From: an uncultured Luteimonas sp.
Lineage (GTDB): Bacteria > Pseudomonadota > Gammaproteobacteria > Xanthomonadales > Xanthomonadaceae
DNA: 61,886 nucleotides
Assembly: GCA_938008415.1 (NCBI GenBank)
Contig: CALLKI010000072.1
Coordinates: 1 to 61,886, forward strand
Direction: 5' to 3'
The notes under the pieces are model-generated. The model saw only the letters and a program-made list of their open reading frames with translations. It had not been told where the DNA came from and searched no databases. The position numbers and the translations under genes were made by a program. Below are positions 37,690-46,672 of the stretch, piece after piece; positions within the stretch are counted from its first letter, which is position 1, and every line of letters begins with the position of its first letter.

Positions 37690-38058
37690 ATGCCACATCT
37701 TCCACACCAGCCTGCTCCCCCGCACGACAACCGGTCCGGCCGCCTTGTCGTGTTGCCTGCCCTGCTCGCCCTGGCCGGGTGTGCCGGGCTGCCACGCGTC
37801 GACCCGGTCGCCGGCGATGTCGATCCCGGCGACTGCTCCGTGCTGACGGCGGAACTGGACCGCACGCTGGAGGCACGTGAGGCCGCACTGCAGGCCCGGC
37901 GCAATTCCTGGAAGCTGGTGCTGCCCGTGGCTGCCGCTGCGCGCTATGCCCACGCCGCCAACCGGGTGCGCGACTACGAAGAGCGCATCGCCACGCTGGA
38001 ATCGTGGCTGGCGTCCGCAGGCTGCACCCGCGCCGCGGCTATGGAGGAAGGCTCATGA
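37690..38058 (+). CDS. Small lipoprotein of unknown function
   Basis: A 122-aa predicted lipoprotein: an extended N-terminus (MPHLPHQPAPPHDNRSGR) precedes the signal LVVLPALLALAGC with lipobox cysteine about residue 31. The mature part is one long helix with coiled-coil character (LDRTLEAREAALQARRNSWK, NRVRDYEERIATLESWLASA) ending in a second cysteine. No family recognised. It overlaps the SDR gene by four bases and is co-expressed with it. Confidence 0.65.
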   Translation: MPHLPHQPAPPHDNRSGRLVVLPALLALAGCAGLPRVDPVAGDVDPGDCSVLTAELDRTLEAREAALQARRNSWKLVLPVAAAARYAHAANRVRDYEERIATLESWLASAGCTRAAAMEEGS

Positions 38059-39002
38059 GCAACTATGACGGAACCGGCCACGACGCTTTGCGCCGTGCTT
38101 CCAGGCGCGCCTTCCTCGGCGCCATTGCAGGAAGCGCCACCGCGGGATTCATGGCAGGTGCCGCAGCAGGCGCCGCACTCGGCTACCGGGCCTCGCCTCC
38201 GCCACCTGTCGTGGACGGCCCGAAGCGCTTCGCCGGCAAGGTAGTGCTGGTCACCGGCGGCACGTCCGGGATTGGCCGTGCCAGCGTCATCGCCTTCGCC
38301 GACGCCGGCGCGGATGTGGTCTTCTGCGGGCGCCGCGAGGCACGCGGGCGCGAGGTCGAACGCGAAGCTGCGCGACGCGGTGGCTCGGCCCGTTTCGTCC
38401 GCGCGGATGTGCGCGACCCGGAACAGGTGCGCGCACTGGTGGATGGCATCGTGCAGCGCCACGGCAGGCTGGACGTGGCCTTCAACAACGCGGGGATCTA
38501 CGGCAACCGGCCGTTCCACGAAATGCCACTGGCCGAATTCGACGACATCCAGGCCACCAACGTCCGTGGCACCTTCCTGTGCATGCAGGCGCAACTTCCG
38601 GTCATGCTGGCCCAGGGCGGTGGCACGATCATCGTCACCTCGTCCGTGCAGGAACTGGCAACCCGGCCGGGCAGCGTCGCCTATGCCGCGAGCAAGCGCG
38701 CACTCGTCGCCCTGGTGAAGGTGGCGGCGCTCGAGTACGGGGCCAGGGGCATCCGGGTCAATGCCATCTGCCCTGGCACCATCGACACGCCGATGGTGCG
38801 CCAGGGCGCCGCGGCCACGCTGCCGGACCCGGCATGGGGCATCGCTTCGCGGCAGTGGGCGAAAGACAACGTGCCCGGCGTGCAACGCATGGGCACGCCT
38901 GAGGAGATCGCCCGCGCCGTGCTGTGGATGGCGTCGGACGAGATGAGCTACCTCAACGGCGCCGCTGTCGTCGTCGATGGAGGAATGACCACCGCGCTGT
39001 AG
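38055..39002 (+). CDS. Tat-exported short-chain dehydrogenase/reductase
   Basis: NAD(P)-dependent SDR of 315 aa. Signature elements are TGGTSGIGR (cofactor), NNAG, the catalytic YAASK and NAICPGTIDTPM. Uniquely, the SDR core starts at residue 60 and is preceded by a twin-arginine signal, SRRAFLGAIAGSATAGFMAG, so it should be folded in the cytosol with its cofactor and exported. The gene is coupled to the upstream lipoprotein gene (ATGA) and diverges from LysR. Substrate unknown; the classical catalytic serine lies in VTSSVQELA. Confidence 0.85.
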   Translation: MSNYDGTGHDALRRASRRAFLGAIAGSATAGFMAGAAAGAALGYRASPPPPVVDGPKRFAGKVVLVTGGTSGIGRASVIAFADAGADVVFCGRREARGREVEREAARRGGSARFVRADVRDPEQVRALVDGIVQRHGRLDVAFNNAGIYGNRPFHEMPLAEFDDIQATNVRGTFLCMQAQLPVMLAQGGGTIIVTSSVQELATRPGSVAYAASKRALVALVKVAALEYGARGIRVNAICPGTIDTPMVRQGAAATLPDPAWGIASRQWAKDNVPGVQRMGTPEEIARAVLWMASDEMSYLNGAAVVVDGGMTTAL

Positions 39003-39045
39003 CGGCTTGCACCCTGCCACTGCGGGCCCCGGACGGCCATGGCGC

Positions 39046-39627
39046 TCAGGCCATGACCTGTCCCGGGTGCAGCGCGTGCACCTGGTCGAACAGTGCCTCG
39101 AGCCTGGCATGCGTGCCGCGCAGGCCCGCGGCCACCTGCGCCGCCCAGTCGAAGTACGCGGCCCGCCGGGACAGGGGCCAGTCGGCAGGCGGGCATTCCA
39201 CGAGGTCGCGCAGGCTCGCGATCATGTCCGCGAGCGTGATGAGTTTCGCCCCGGCGGGAAGGTGCGGTGCATGCTCCACCTGCAGGCGCTTGCGCTCGGC
39301 CTCTGGCAGCGACCTGTCGCCGGTCACCGCCTCCGCCAGCGCCAGCACGTGCTCGCCGAACCTGCGGCGCAGCTGCGCCCGCCCCTGCTCCAGCGTCGGC
39401 TGGCCATCCCGGCCGCAGCAGTCCTCCAGGTAGTCGTGCAGCGCCGCCGCGCAGAGCACGTCGGCCTCCAGGATCCCGGCCTCCACGGCGAGTATCCGGA
39501 CCAGCGTCACGGAATGGTCGATGCACTGCATGCCGTCGGCGTCCTTGCGGCGCTGCATGCGGTGGGCGTGGGCCGCGAACGCGATCGCGTCGACGATGCG
39601 CGGCAATGCCCCGGTACCGGATTCCAT
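39046..39627 (-). CDS. MESH1-like (p)ppGpp hydrolase (HD domain)
   Basis: Stand-alone SpoT-type HD hydrolase, 193 aa, predicted to remove the 3'-pyrophosphate of (p)ppGpp or, as reported for MESH1, to dephosphorylate NADPH. Family motifs in order: AFAAHAHRMQRRKDADG, CIDHSVTLVRIL, CAAALHDYLEDC (the HD pair and ED), KLITLADMIASLRDLV and the C-terminal YFDWAAQVAAGLRGTHARLE, which closely follows animal MESH1. No synthetase or TGS domain. The ATG at MESGTG is chosen from the family start. It converges with the SDR gene. Confidence 0.82.
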   Translation of the reverse strand: MESGTGALPRIVDAIAFAAHAHRMQRRKDADGMQCIDHSVTLVRILAVEAGILEADVLCAAALHDYLEDCCGRDGQPTLEQGRAQLRRRFGEHVLALAEAVTGDRSLPEAERKRLQVEHAPHLPAGAKLITLADMIASLRDLVECPPADWPLSRRAAYFDWAAQVAAGLRGTHARLEALFDQVHALHPGQVMA

Positions 39628-39802
39628 GGCATCCCCCCTTGCGTCAACGCCGGCAAGCTTTGCATCCGGATGTCTCAGGGGGCGAGACTGGCACGGCATC
39701 CCCGCGTCCTGGATTGGCAACCCTTGGCCACATCACGCCCGCGCGGCGCGCAGCCCCCAGGGCGGGGGTACGATTCCGCTCCCGGCCCCTCCCGCAGCCC
39801 GC

Positions 39803-41002
39803 ATGACCGCCACGCCCGCCACGGTGGACGCCACCGGCCACCCCGCCCCGGACGTACGCCGCCGGCGCATCCGGATCGTGGACCGGCTCCGCGGCCTGAT
39901 AATCGTGCTGATGGTGCTCGACCACGTGCGCGACTACTTCCACGTCAGCGCGCTGACCTCGCAGCCGACGGATCTGTCCCAGACCACGCCGACGTTGTTC
40001 ATGACGCGCTGGGTCACCCACCTGTGCGCGCCGACCTTCGTATTCCTCGCGGGAGCCTCCGTGTACCTGCAGCGCGCGCACACGGACCTGCCCGCCCTCT
40101 CGCGCTTCCTCGCGCTGCGCGGCCTGTGGCTGATCCTGCTCGAACTGACGGTGATCGCCTTCGCCTTCAATTTCTCCTGGCCGTTCCTGTTCCTGCAGGT
40201 GATCTGGGCGATCGGCGGCGGGTTCCTGCTGCTGTCGGCGCTGCTGTGGCTGCCACGCCGGGCCGTGCTGGCGATGGGCGTGGCGATCGTGGCCGGCCAT
40301 CCCCTGCTTGCGATGCTGGTTCCGGGCGAAGGCGGCTGGACGGTGGCATCCCGCCTGCTGTTCTCCCCCGGCCCTGTCGGCAACCTGCCCGGGTTCCTCG
40401 CCTATCCGCTGCTGCCCTGGTTCGGGATCATGGCGCTCGGCTACGGGCTGGGACACGTGTTCGAGCGGCCGGCCCCCGACCGCAACCGCATCCTGCTGCT
40501 GCTCGGCACCGGCATGCTGCTCGCGTTCGCGGCCCTGAGGGCCTCCCGCCTTCCCATGGACCCCATTCCCTGGTCGCACCGCGGCGATGCGGTGATGACC
40601 CTGCTGTCCTTCATCAACGTCCTGAAGTATCCGCCCTCGCTGCTGTACGTGCTGGCCACGCTCGGCGTCTCGCTGCTGCTCGCCCCGCTGCTGGAGCGCC
40701 TGCGCGGACCGGCCGCTTCGCTGCTGGATGCCATCGGCGCGACGCCGTTCTTCACCTACCTGCTGCACATCTTCCTGGTGCACGGCCTGGCGATGCTGGT
40801 CGGCATGGCCATGGGCATCGCGCCCGGCGCCTTCGTCAATTTCCTGGGAGACCCGGGCCGCCTGATCGAGGCACGATGGGGCATCACGCTGGGCCAGGTG
40901 TACGTGGTCTGGATCGCGTGTGTCCTCGCGCTCTGGCCGGTCGCGCGCTGGTACGCCGGCGTGCGCCGCCGCCACGGCTGGTGGTGGCTGAGGTTCCTCT
41001 AG
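39803..41002 (+). CDS. DUF1624/HGSNAT-type membrane acyltransferase
   Basis: Polytopic membrane protein, 399 aa with about ten spans, of the DUF1624/heparan-alpha-glucosaminide N-acetyltransferase family. The signature RRIRIVDRLRGLIIVLMVLD followed by HVRDYFH has the conserved histidine proposed as acetyl carrier. Later LLHIFLVHGLAMLVG is also conserved. In bacteria it may acetylate envelope glycans; substrate unknown. It diverges from the MESH1-like gene with 175 bases between, with no obvious operator. Confidence 0.8.
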   Translation: MTATPATVDATGHPAPDVRRRRIRIVDRLRGLIIVLMVLDHVRDYFHVSALTSQPTDLSQTTPTLFMTRWVTHLCAPTFVFLAGASVYLQRAHTDLPALSRFLALRGLWLILLELTVIAFAFNFSWPFLFLQVIWAIGGGFLLLSALLWLPRRAVLAMGVAIVAGHPLLAMLVPGEGGWTVASRLLFSPGPVGNLPGFLAYPLLPWFGIMALGYGLGHVFERPAPDRNRILLLLGTGMLLAFAALRASRLPMDPIPWSHRGDAVMTLLSFINVLKYPPSLLYVLATLGVSLLLAPLLERLRGPAASLLDAIGATPFFTYLLHIFLVHGLAMLVGMAMGIAPGAFVNFLGDPGRLIEARWGITLGQVYVVWIACVLALWPVARWYAGVRRRHGWWWLRFL

Positions 41003-41105
41003 CGCGTTGCACGCGAGGCGCCGGGGCACAGGTTCAGATCACGCCCCCGCCACCGGATGCAAACGGGACCCGCCGCCGCAGCCCGGGCGCACCGCCCGCG
41101 GGATG

Positions 41106-42575
41106 TCATGCCTGCGGCCTGGTCTCCGGCTTCGGCTCGACCACCTCGCGACCGGTCTCGGCGCGTCCCGCCAGCTCCGTACCGGCATCCGGCGGCAGCC
41201 GGCGCATCTGCAGCACCGAGAGCGCGGACACCAGGCCCACGGCGAGGAAAGCCCAGGTGAAGTTGACCGGCGCATCGCCCGGCGCGCCGGTGAACCGGCC
41301 CGCAAGGGTCAGCGCGAAGCCGCCGATGGTCACGCCCATCGCCAGCGACAACTGCTGCGCCATCGCCGCCAGGCTGCTGGCCTGGCTCATCCGGGCCTGG
41401 TCCACGTCGGCATAGGCGATGGCATTGATGCTGGTGAACTGCAGCGAACGCAGGAAGCCGCTGGCCAGCAGCACGCCCACCATCAATGCATACGGCGTAT
41501 CGGCGCGGAACAGGCCAAAGACGCACATCAGCAACGACGCCACCAGGCCGTTCCACACCAGCACCGGACGGAAGCCCACCCGCCTGAGCACGGCCGGCGC
41601 GATGAACTTCATCAGCATCGCGCCCGCGGTCGAAGTGAAGGTGACCATGCCCGACTGCAACGGATTCATGCCAAAGCCCAGCTGCAGCATCAGCGGCAGC
41701 AGGAACGGCGTGGCGCCGATGCCGAGGCGGAACAGCGAACCGCCGAGCACGCTCACCCGGTAGGTGGGGATGCGCAGCAGGTCCAGCCGCAGGAGTGGAT
41801 GCGGGTGGCGGCGCGCATGCCACACGTAGGCTGCCATCAGCGCCGCGCCGCACAGCATGCACGCTGCCAGCACCGCACCCGGCACCAGCCCGCGGCCGAT
41901 GGCCGACAGGCCGAACATCGCCAGCGACAGCCCGCCCGACGACAACAGGAACCCCCGCCAGTCGAGGTCCGCAACCGGCTGCCGCAGCAGCGGCACGTGC
42001 CGCCAGGCCAGCCACATGCCGAGCAGCCCCATCGGGATGTTGATCAGGAAGATGATGCGCCAGTGCGCGTACGTGGTGATCGCACCGCCCACCACCGGCC
42101 CGAGGATCGGCCCCAGCATCGCCGGCACCGTGAGCCAGCTCAGCGCACGCACCAGTTCGCCCTTCTCCACGCTGCGCAGCAGCACGAGCCGCCCGACCGG
42201 CATCATCATCGCGCCGCCCACGCCCTGCACGAAGCGTGCGGCCACCAGCTCGCCCAGCCCGTTGCTGGCCGCGCATCCCAGCGAACCTGCCAGGAACACC
42301 GCGATCGCGGTCACGAACACGTTGCGCGCGCCGAACCGGTCCGCCACCCAGCCGCTGACCGGGATGAACACCGCCAGCGCCAGCATGTAGGTGGTCAGCG
42401 CCAGCTTCAGCGCCACCGGCTCCACGCCCAGTTCCGCCGCGATCTGCGGCAGCGAGGTCGAGATCGCCGTCGAGTCCATGTTCTCGATGAACAGGGCGGT
42501 GGCGATGATCAGCGGCAGCCGGCGTTGCGGGCTCACGGTACCCACGCGGTCAGGGAGGAAGCCCGATTCTCGCAC
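41106..42575 (-). CDS. DHA2-family MFS multidrug exporter
   Basis: Fourteen-span drug/H+ antiporter of 489 aa. DHA2 family marks: LPLIIATALFIENMDSTAIS in helix 1, SGWVADRFGARNVFVTAIAV (motif A), VQGVGGAMMMPVGRLVLLRS and the motif C region MLGPILGPVVGGAIT. A GTG start 13 codons further in (VSPQRRLPLII) is an alternative. It converges with the acyltransferase gene. No adjacent membrane-fusion or TetR gene, so regulation and substrate are unknown. Confidence 0.88.
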   Translation of the reverse strand: MRESGFLPDRVGTVSPQRRLPLIIATALFIENMDSTAISTSLPQIAAELGVEPVALKLALTTYMLALAVFIPVSGWVADRFGARNVFVTAIAVFLAGSLGCAASNGLGELVAARFVQGVGGAMMMPVGRLVLLRSVEKGELVRALSWLTVPAMLGPILGPVVGGAITTYAHWRIIFLINIPMGLLGMWLAWRHVPLLRQPVADLDWRGFLLSSGGLSLAMFGLSAIGRGLVPGAVLAACMLCGAALMAAYVWHARRHPHPLLRLDLLRIPTYRVSVLGGSLFRLGIGATPFLLPLMLQLGFGMNPLQSGMVTFTSTAGAMLMKFIAPAVLRRVGFRPVLVWNGLVASLLMCVFGLFRADTPYALMVGVLLASGFLRSLQFTSINAIAYADVDQARMSQASSLAAMAQQLSLAMGVTIGGFALTLAGRFTGAPGDAPVNFTWAFLAVGLVSALSVLQMRRLPPDAGTELAGRAETGREVVEPKPETRPQA

Positions 42576-42993
42576 TACGGGGCTGCCGGTTCAGCGGATC
42601 CTACCCGGCCGGCGGAACGGCCCGGCCATCGCCGTCGGCCACTCCGGTGGCGGCACGATGCCCACCGGGCCGGCATCCAGGGCAGGTCGCGGGCCTGGTT
42701 CACGCCCCGATGCCTGCCCGGCCCCCGGCGAGACCAACACGGACAGGGCCTTCGGCCAGGCGATGCGGGTGCACATGGCCACGCGCATCGGCGCAGGATC
42801 ACCCGCGTCGGACAGGCCGGCCACGCGCTGTACCCCACCCGGCCCGGGGAAGTGGCGGACGTGGTCGCCACCGCTGCGCGCAATGCCCTCGCCGGTCGCA
42901 GGCCACGCGACCGAACCGGTTCGATGCACCCGAAGAAGCAGCCCCGTCTGCACGGGCAGCTCCTGCTCATGCCAGCGGCACCCGGGAATCGCC
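42576..42993 (+). other. Gene-free gap with weak traces of a decayed gene
   Basis: No intact gene, RNA or terminator is visible in these 418 bases. One frame reads GPAIAVGHSGGG, like an alpha/beta-hydrolase nucleophile elbow, then FGQAMRVHMATRIGA. After a shift the text becomes HALYPTRPGEVADVVATAAR. Such alternation suggests a decayed coding region, but the signal is weak and may be chance in GC-rich DNA. Confidence 0.3.
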
Positions 42994-45900
42994 TCAGTAC
43001 CAGCCGGCGAAGTTCAGGAACCAGCCGCGGTGGTCGTACTCGAGGTCGGTGAGGTCGTCGCTGAAGGACGTGAAGTTGTAGCCGATACCAATCTTGAAAT
43101 TCCCGCCGATGTGGCGGTCCACGCCCAGCAGCCAGCCGTCGCGCTTGCCGCCGTCGGCCACGTCCAGGCGGCGAAACTCGGCCAGGGCGTCCCATTCGTA
43201 GCGCAGGCGCAGGCGAAGCTGCAGCGCGGCCAGGGTCGCGCGGCTGTCGAGCCATTCGCCGGTGCCGCGGCCCATGCGGTATTCGCCCCGGCGGCTGGCG
43301 AACTTGCCGGCGACCTGCCAGCGCTCGTCGAGCTGGCGGATGCCCTCGAACGCGAGCACGTGGCTGCGCTGGTCGTTGCGGGCGCCGCCGACCTGGCCGC
43401 TGCTGGCCAGGTCGTAGAGGTAGGTGTACCGGCCGAAGGCGGCCCAGCGCGTGCCGCCATGCGGGCGCCAGGCGAAGCCCAGGTTGACCTCGCTGAGCTC
43501 GGTTTCGTCGTAGGCGCCGAGCCGGTCACGCGTGCGCGCGTGGTTGGCGCGCAGGGCCACGCGCCAGTCCTCGTTGACGCGCCACATCAGGCGGTTGGTG
43601 GTCACCCACTGGTCGCGCTGCTCGGCGCCGCTGTCGCGGCGGTACTCGAGCTTGCTGGCCCACTGCACGCGCGGGTCGGTGCGCCCGGCGCTGATGCCGT
43701 AGGCGCGGCGGTGCACCGCGCCGCGGATCGCGTCGAGTTCCGCGTCCATGATGGTCAGGCCGATGTTCCAGCCCGGCGCCGGCAGCAGGTCCACGCCGAA
43801 GGTGTGCGAGATGCCGGACTCGCCGCGTGCGGATTCCTTCAGGTACTGGCTCTCGCTGAACACCCGCGTGCGGTCGGTGATGCGCGAACGCTGGCCCAGC
43901 GTCCAGCCGTTGCGCACCGCCGGGTTGAACAGGCCGTCGCGGGCGGTGGTGTCCGTGCTCCAGCTGTAGCTGCCGTAGACCGTGCGGTCGGCGTCGAGGT
44001 GGTATTCGGCCTCGAGCCTGGCGCCATGCCCGCGGCTGCCGGTGCTGGCCTCGGCGCCGACGCTGGAGCGATCGCCGAACAGGTAGCGCGCGCCCAGGGT
44101 CAGCAGGTCGTTGTTGCGGTAGCGGCCGCTGTCGTCGTCGAGCGTGAGCTGGCCGGTCGCGCTCAGCTCCAGCACACTGCGGATGCGGTGGGTGTAGCGC
44201 AGGGCCGCCAGCACCGCCCCGGCGTCGCCGGTCGGGCGCTCCTCGCGCAGGCGGGTGATCTCGGCTGCCAACGCCATGTCGTCGCGCGGCCGCCATTCGC
44301 CGTTGAGCTGGCTCTGTTCCAGCGCCTGGCCGCCCTGTTCGGCACGGCTGTGGCGGCCGTACAGGCTCAGGCCGTCGCTGATCCAGCCGAGGAACTCGGC
44401 GCCGTACTCCTCGCGCGCGGCGCCATCGTCGCGCCGGGCCACCGAGAAGCCGGCGTCCACCTCGCGCCACCACGCGCCCATGCTCCAGTCGCGCCGCGTC
44501 CAGCCCAGTTCGCGCAGGTTGGCGCGGGCCTCGACGCTGTTGGCCTCGCCCCTGCGCTCACCGCCCGGGTCGCGGCGGACGAAGTCGAGGCCGCCGTTGT
44601 CGGAATAGAAGACCGGTGCCGCCGCCGATTCGGTGCGCGCGTGCTCGAGCTTCAGCCAGGTGCCGCGGCCGGCCTGCAGGGTCAGGTCCACGCCCTGCAA
44701 CAGATAGTCGTCGCCGCTGCGGTTCTCGTCCACGTACGTGACGCCAAGACCGGCGTGGTCGCCGAACCAGTGCCTGCCGCGCAGGCCGAAGGTCATGTCG
44801 TCGGTGCTGGCACCGCCGGGCAGGTATTCGTAGTCGGCCAGCAGCAGCTGCTCGTAGCCGTCCAGCGGCGCGTCGCGGGCGAGCGTGCGCACGTTCTCGC
44901 GGGTGACCTGCGACAGCGGGCGGGTAAGCAGGATGCGTCCCTGCAGGGCGTCGACCTCGTAGTCGGCGCCGCGCTGCAGCTGCACCCGCGCCTCGGTGCG
45001 GCCGGTGCGGCGGTCGCGCACCTCCACCACGACCTTGTCCGAGCCGGGCAGGATGTTGGTGTGGCGCAGGTAGTACAGGCTGCCACCGGTGCCCAGGAAC
45101 TCGCTGTGCCCGGGCGCGGTCTGCGCCTCGGACGCGAACGCGCGCACGCTGGTGCCCGGCTCGCCAAGCGCGGTCGAACGCCGGCTGCGCCAGTGGAGCC
45201 CGGCGCCGTACAGCGAACGGTTGTACTGCGCGAACTCGCTGCCGGTCAGCCCGGTGTGGAAGTTGCCCCACAGCGCCTGGTTGCCGTCCCAGTCCACCCG
45301 CACGTAGAAGCGGCCCTGGGTGTCCACGTCGCGCCAGGTGGTCGAATCGTCGCCGTAGACCGGGTAGTAGGCGTCCGGGTCGAGGGTGCGGAACAGGTCG
45401 CGCGGGTCCGCGTCGAAGAACCCGTCGAACAGTTCGCGCAGCTCGCGCTCGCGGGTGTCGGCCTGGGCGGTGATGAGGTATTTGCCCCTGACCTTGCCCT
45501 TCAGGTAGAACGCCAGCCGCCCCTCGGCGAGGAAACCGTCGTCATAGCCCTCGTCGCCGGCCAGCGGCTCGATGCTGCCGCTGCTGCTGCCGTGGGACAG
45601 GGTCAGGTCGGCCAGCGCGACCAGGAAGTGGTAGCGGCCGGTGACGTCCACCTCCAGCGTCTCGCGCGCCGACGCCTCCCCCGCGTCCAGCTCCACCACG
45701 TAGGCGTGGCGCCCGACCGGCTCGAGGAACTCGGCGACGAACTTGCCTTCGCGGTCGACCGGGATGTCCTGGCCGTTGATGCGCAGGCGCGCGCCGCGCG
45801 GCACGTCACGGCCGTGGATGCGCACGCGCGAGCCGTGCACGCGGATGTTCTGCACGCGCAGCGCGCTGCGGCCGTAGATCGCGTCCTCGGCCTGCAGCCG

Positions 45901-46671
45901 CTGCGCCTGCTCCACGTCCACCGGCTCGCCGAGCACGCGCGAGACCTCGTCGCGCAGGCGGGTCTCGCCGCGGAGCTGCTCCTCCGGCGTGACCAGCTGC
46001 ACCGCCTGCGGCAGGGTCTCGTCGAAGTTGCCATCCGCGTCGTAGGCGCGGGCCACGTACAGCAGGCTGTCGCCGGGACGCAGGCGCACCTTGCCGGCGA
46101 GTTCGCTGCCGTCCCACTCGAGGTGGACGAGGTTGCCCACCGGCAGTTCGACGGCCGCCAGCGGGTTGACCAGGTCGGCGTCCGTGCCGTTGTAGACGAG
46201 CACTTCCATGCGCTCGACGAAGGAAGCGTGGTTGGCGTAGGCCGAGAAGCGCAACGGCCGGTCGAAGCGGCCATCGCGCAGCGCCACCGTGCCGGCGGCG
46301 CGCACGTTCATCACCGGCACGCCCTGCTGCGGGTCCTCGGTGGCCCAGACCATGCCGCCACCGGGCAGGTCCACGCGGAACCTGGCCTGGATGCGCGCGA
46401 TGCCGGGCGACGGCCCGGGCCGCGCGGTCTCCTGCTCCAGCTGCACCTGGACCGAACGCTCGGCCTCGCTGTACTTGTGCCGGGCATCGAGCTCGCCGCG
46501 CGAGCGGATCCGGAACAGCAGCGGATGTCCGTCCTCGCAGGCGCCACCCGCGCAGCGGGCCGTGTCGCTCGCGGACGCCGCCGGTGCGGGCACGTCGCCC
46601 GTGGCCTGGCCCGGACCTGCCGCCAGGAGGCCTGCGAGGGCAAGCGCGAGTTGGCGGATGCGCACTTCCAT
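42994..46671 (-). CDS. Large outer-membrane beta-barrel protein of the DUF11 surface cluster
   Basis: A 1225-aa exported protein, last of four co-directional genes. Signal peptide (QLALALAGLLAAGPGQA); residues 60-400 are beta-sandwich-like, with an internal domain (VRIHGRDVPRGARLRINGQD); from about 420 it becomes alternating polar/hydrophobic strands with many Tyr/Trp/Arg, ending NFKIGIGYNFTSFSDDLTDL and WFLNFAGWY. The aromatic C-terminus (terminal Tyr) is typical of outer-membrane barrels recognised by BAM. No TonB box, plug or POTRA domain is evident. It starts one base after the upstream OmpA-domain gene, indicating tight coupling, perhaps as its anchor or exporter. Confidence 0.75.
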   Translation of the reverse strand: MEVRIRQLALALAGLLAAGPGQATGDVPAPAASASDTARCAGGACEDGHPLLFRIRSRGELDARHKYSEAERSVQVQLEQETARPGPSPGIARIQARFRVDLPGGGMVWATEDPQQGVPVMNVRAAGTVALRDGRFDRPLRFSAYANHASFVERMEVLVYNGTDADLVNPLAAVELPVGNLVHLEWDGSELAGKVRLRPGDSLLYVARAYDADGNFDETLPQAVQLVTPEEQLRGETRLRDEVSRVLGEPVDVEQAQRLQAEDAIYGRSALRVQNIRVHGSRVRIHGRDVPRGARLRINGQDIPVDREGKFVAEFLEPVGRHAYVVELDAGEASARETLEVDVTGRYHFLVALADLTLSHGSSSGSIEPLAGDEGYDDGFLAEGRLAFYLKGKVRGKYLITAQADTRERELRELFDGFFDADPRDLFRTLDPDAYYPVYGDDSTTWRDVDTQGRFYVRVDWDGNQALWGNFHTGLTGSEFAQYNRSLYGAGLHWRSRRSTALGEPGTSVRAFASEAQTAPGHSEFLGTGGSLYYLRHTNILPGSDKVVVEVRDRRTGRTEARVQLQRGADYEVDALQGRILLTRPLSQVTRENVRTLARDAPLDGYEQLLLADYEYLPGGASTDDMTFGLRGRHWFGDHAGLGVTYVDENRSGDDYLLQGVDLTLQAGRGTWLKLEHARTESAAAPVFYSDNGGLDFVRRDPGGERRGEANSVEARANLRELGWTRRDWSMGAWWREVDAGFSVARRDDGAAREEYGAEFLGWISDGLSLYGRHSRAEQGGQALEQSQLNGEWRPRDDMALAAEITRLREERPTGDAGAVLAALRYTHRIRSVLELSATGQLTLDDDSGRYRNNDLLTLGARYLFGDRSSVGAEASTGSRGHGARLEAEYHLDADRTVYGSYSWSTDTTARDGLFNPAVRNGWTLGQRSRITDRTRVFSESQYLKESARGESGISHTFGVDLLPAPGWNIGLTIMDAELDAIRGAVHRRAYGISAGRTDPRVQWASKLEYRRDSGAEQRDQWVTTNRLMWRVNEDWRVALRANHARTRDRLGAYDETELSEVNLGFAWRPHGGTRWAAFGRYTYLYDLASSGQVGGARNDQRSHVLAFEGIRQLDERWQVAGKFASRRGEYRMGRGTGEWLDSRATLAALQLRLRLRYEWDALAEFRRLDVADGGKRDGWLLGVDRHIGGNFKIGIGYNFTSFSDDLTDLEYDHRGWFLNFAGWY

Positions 46672-46672
46672 T

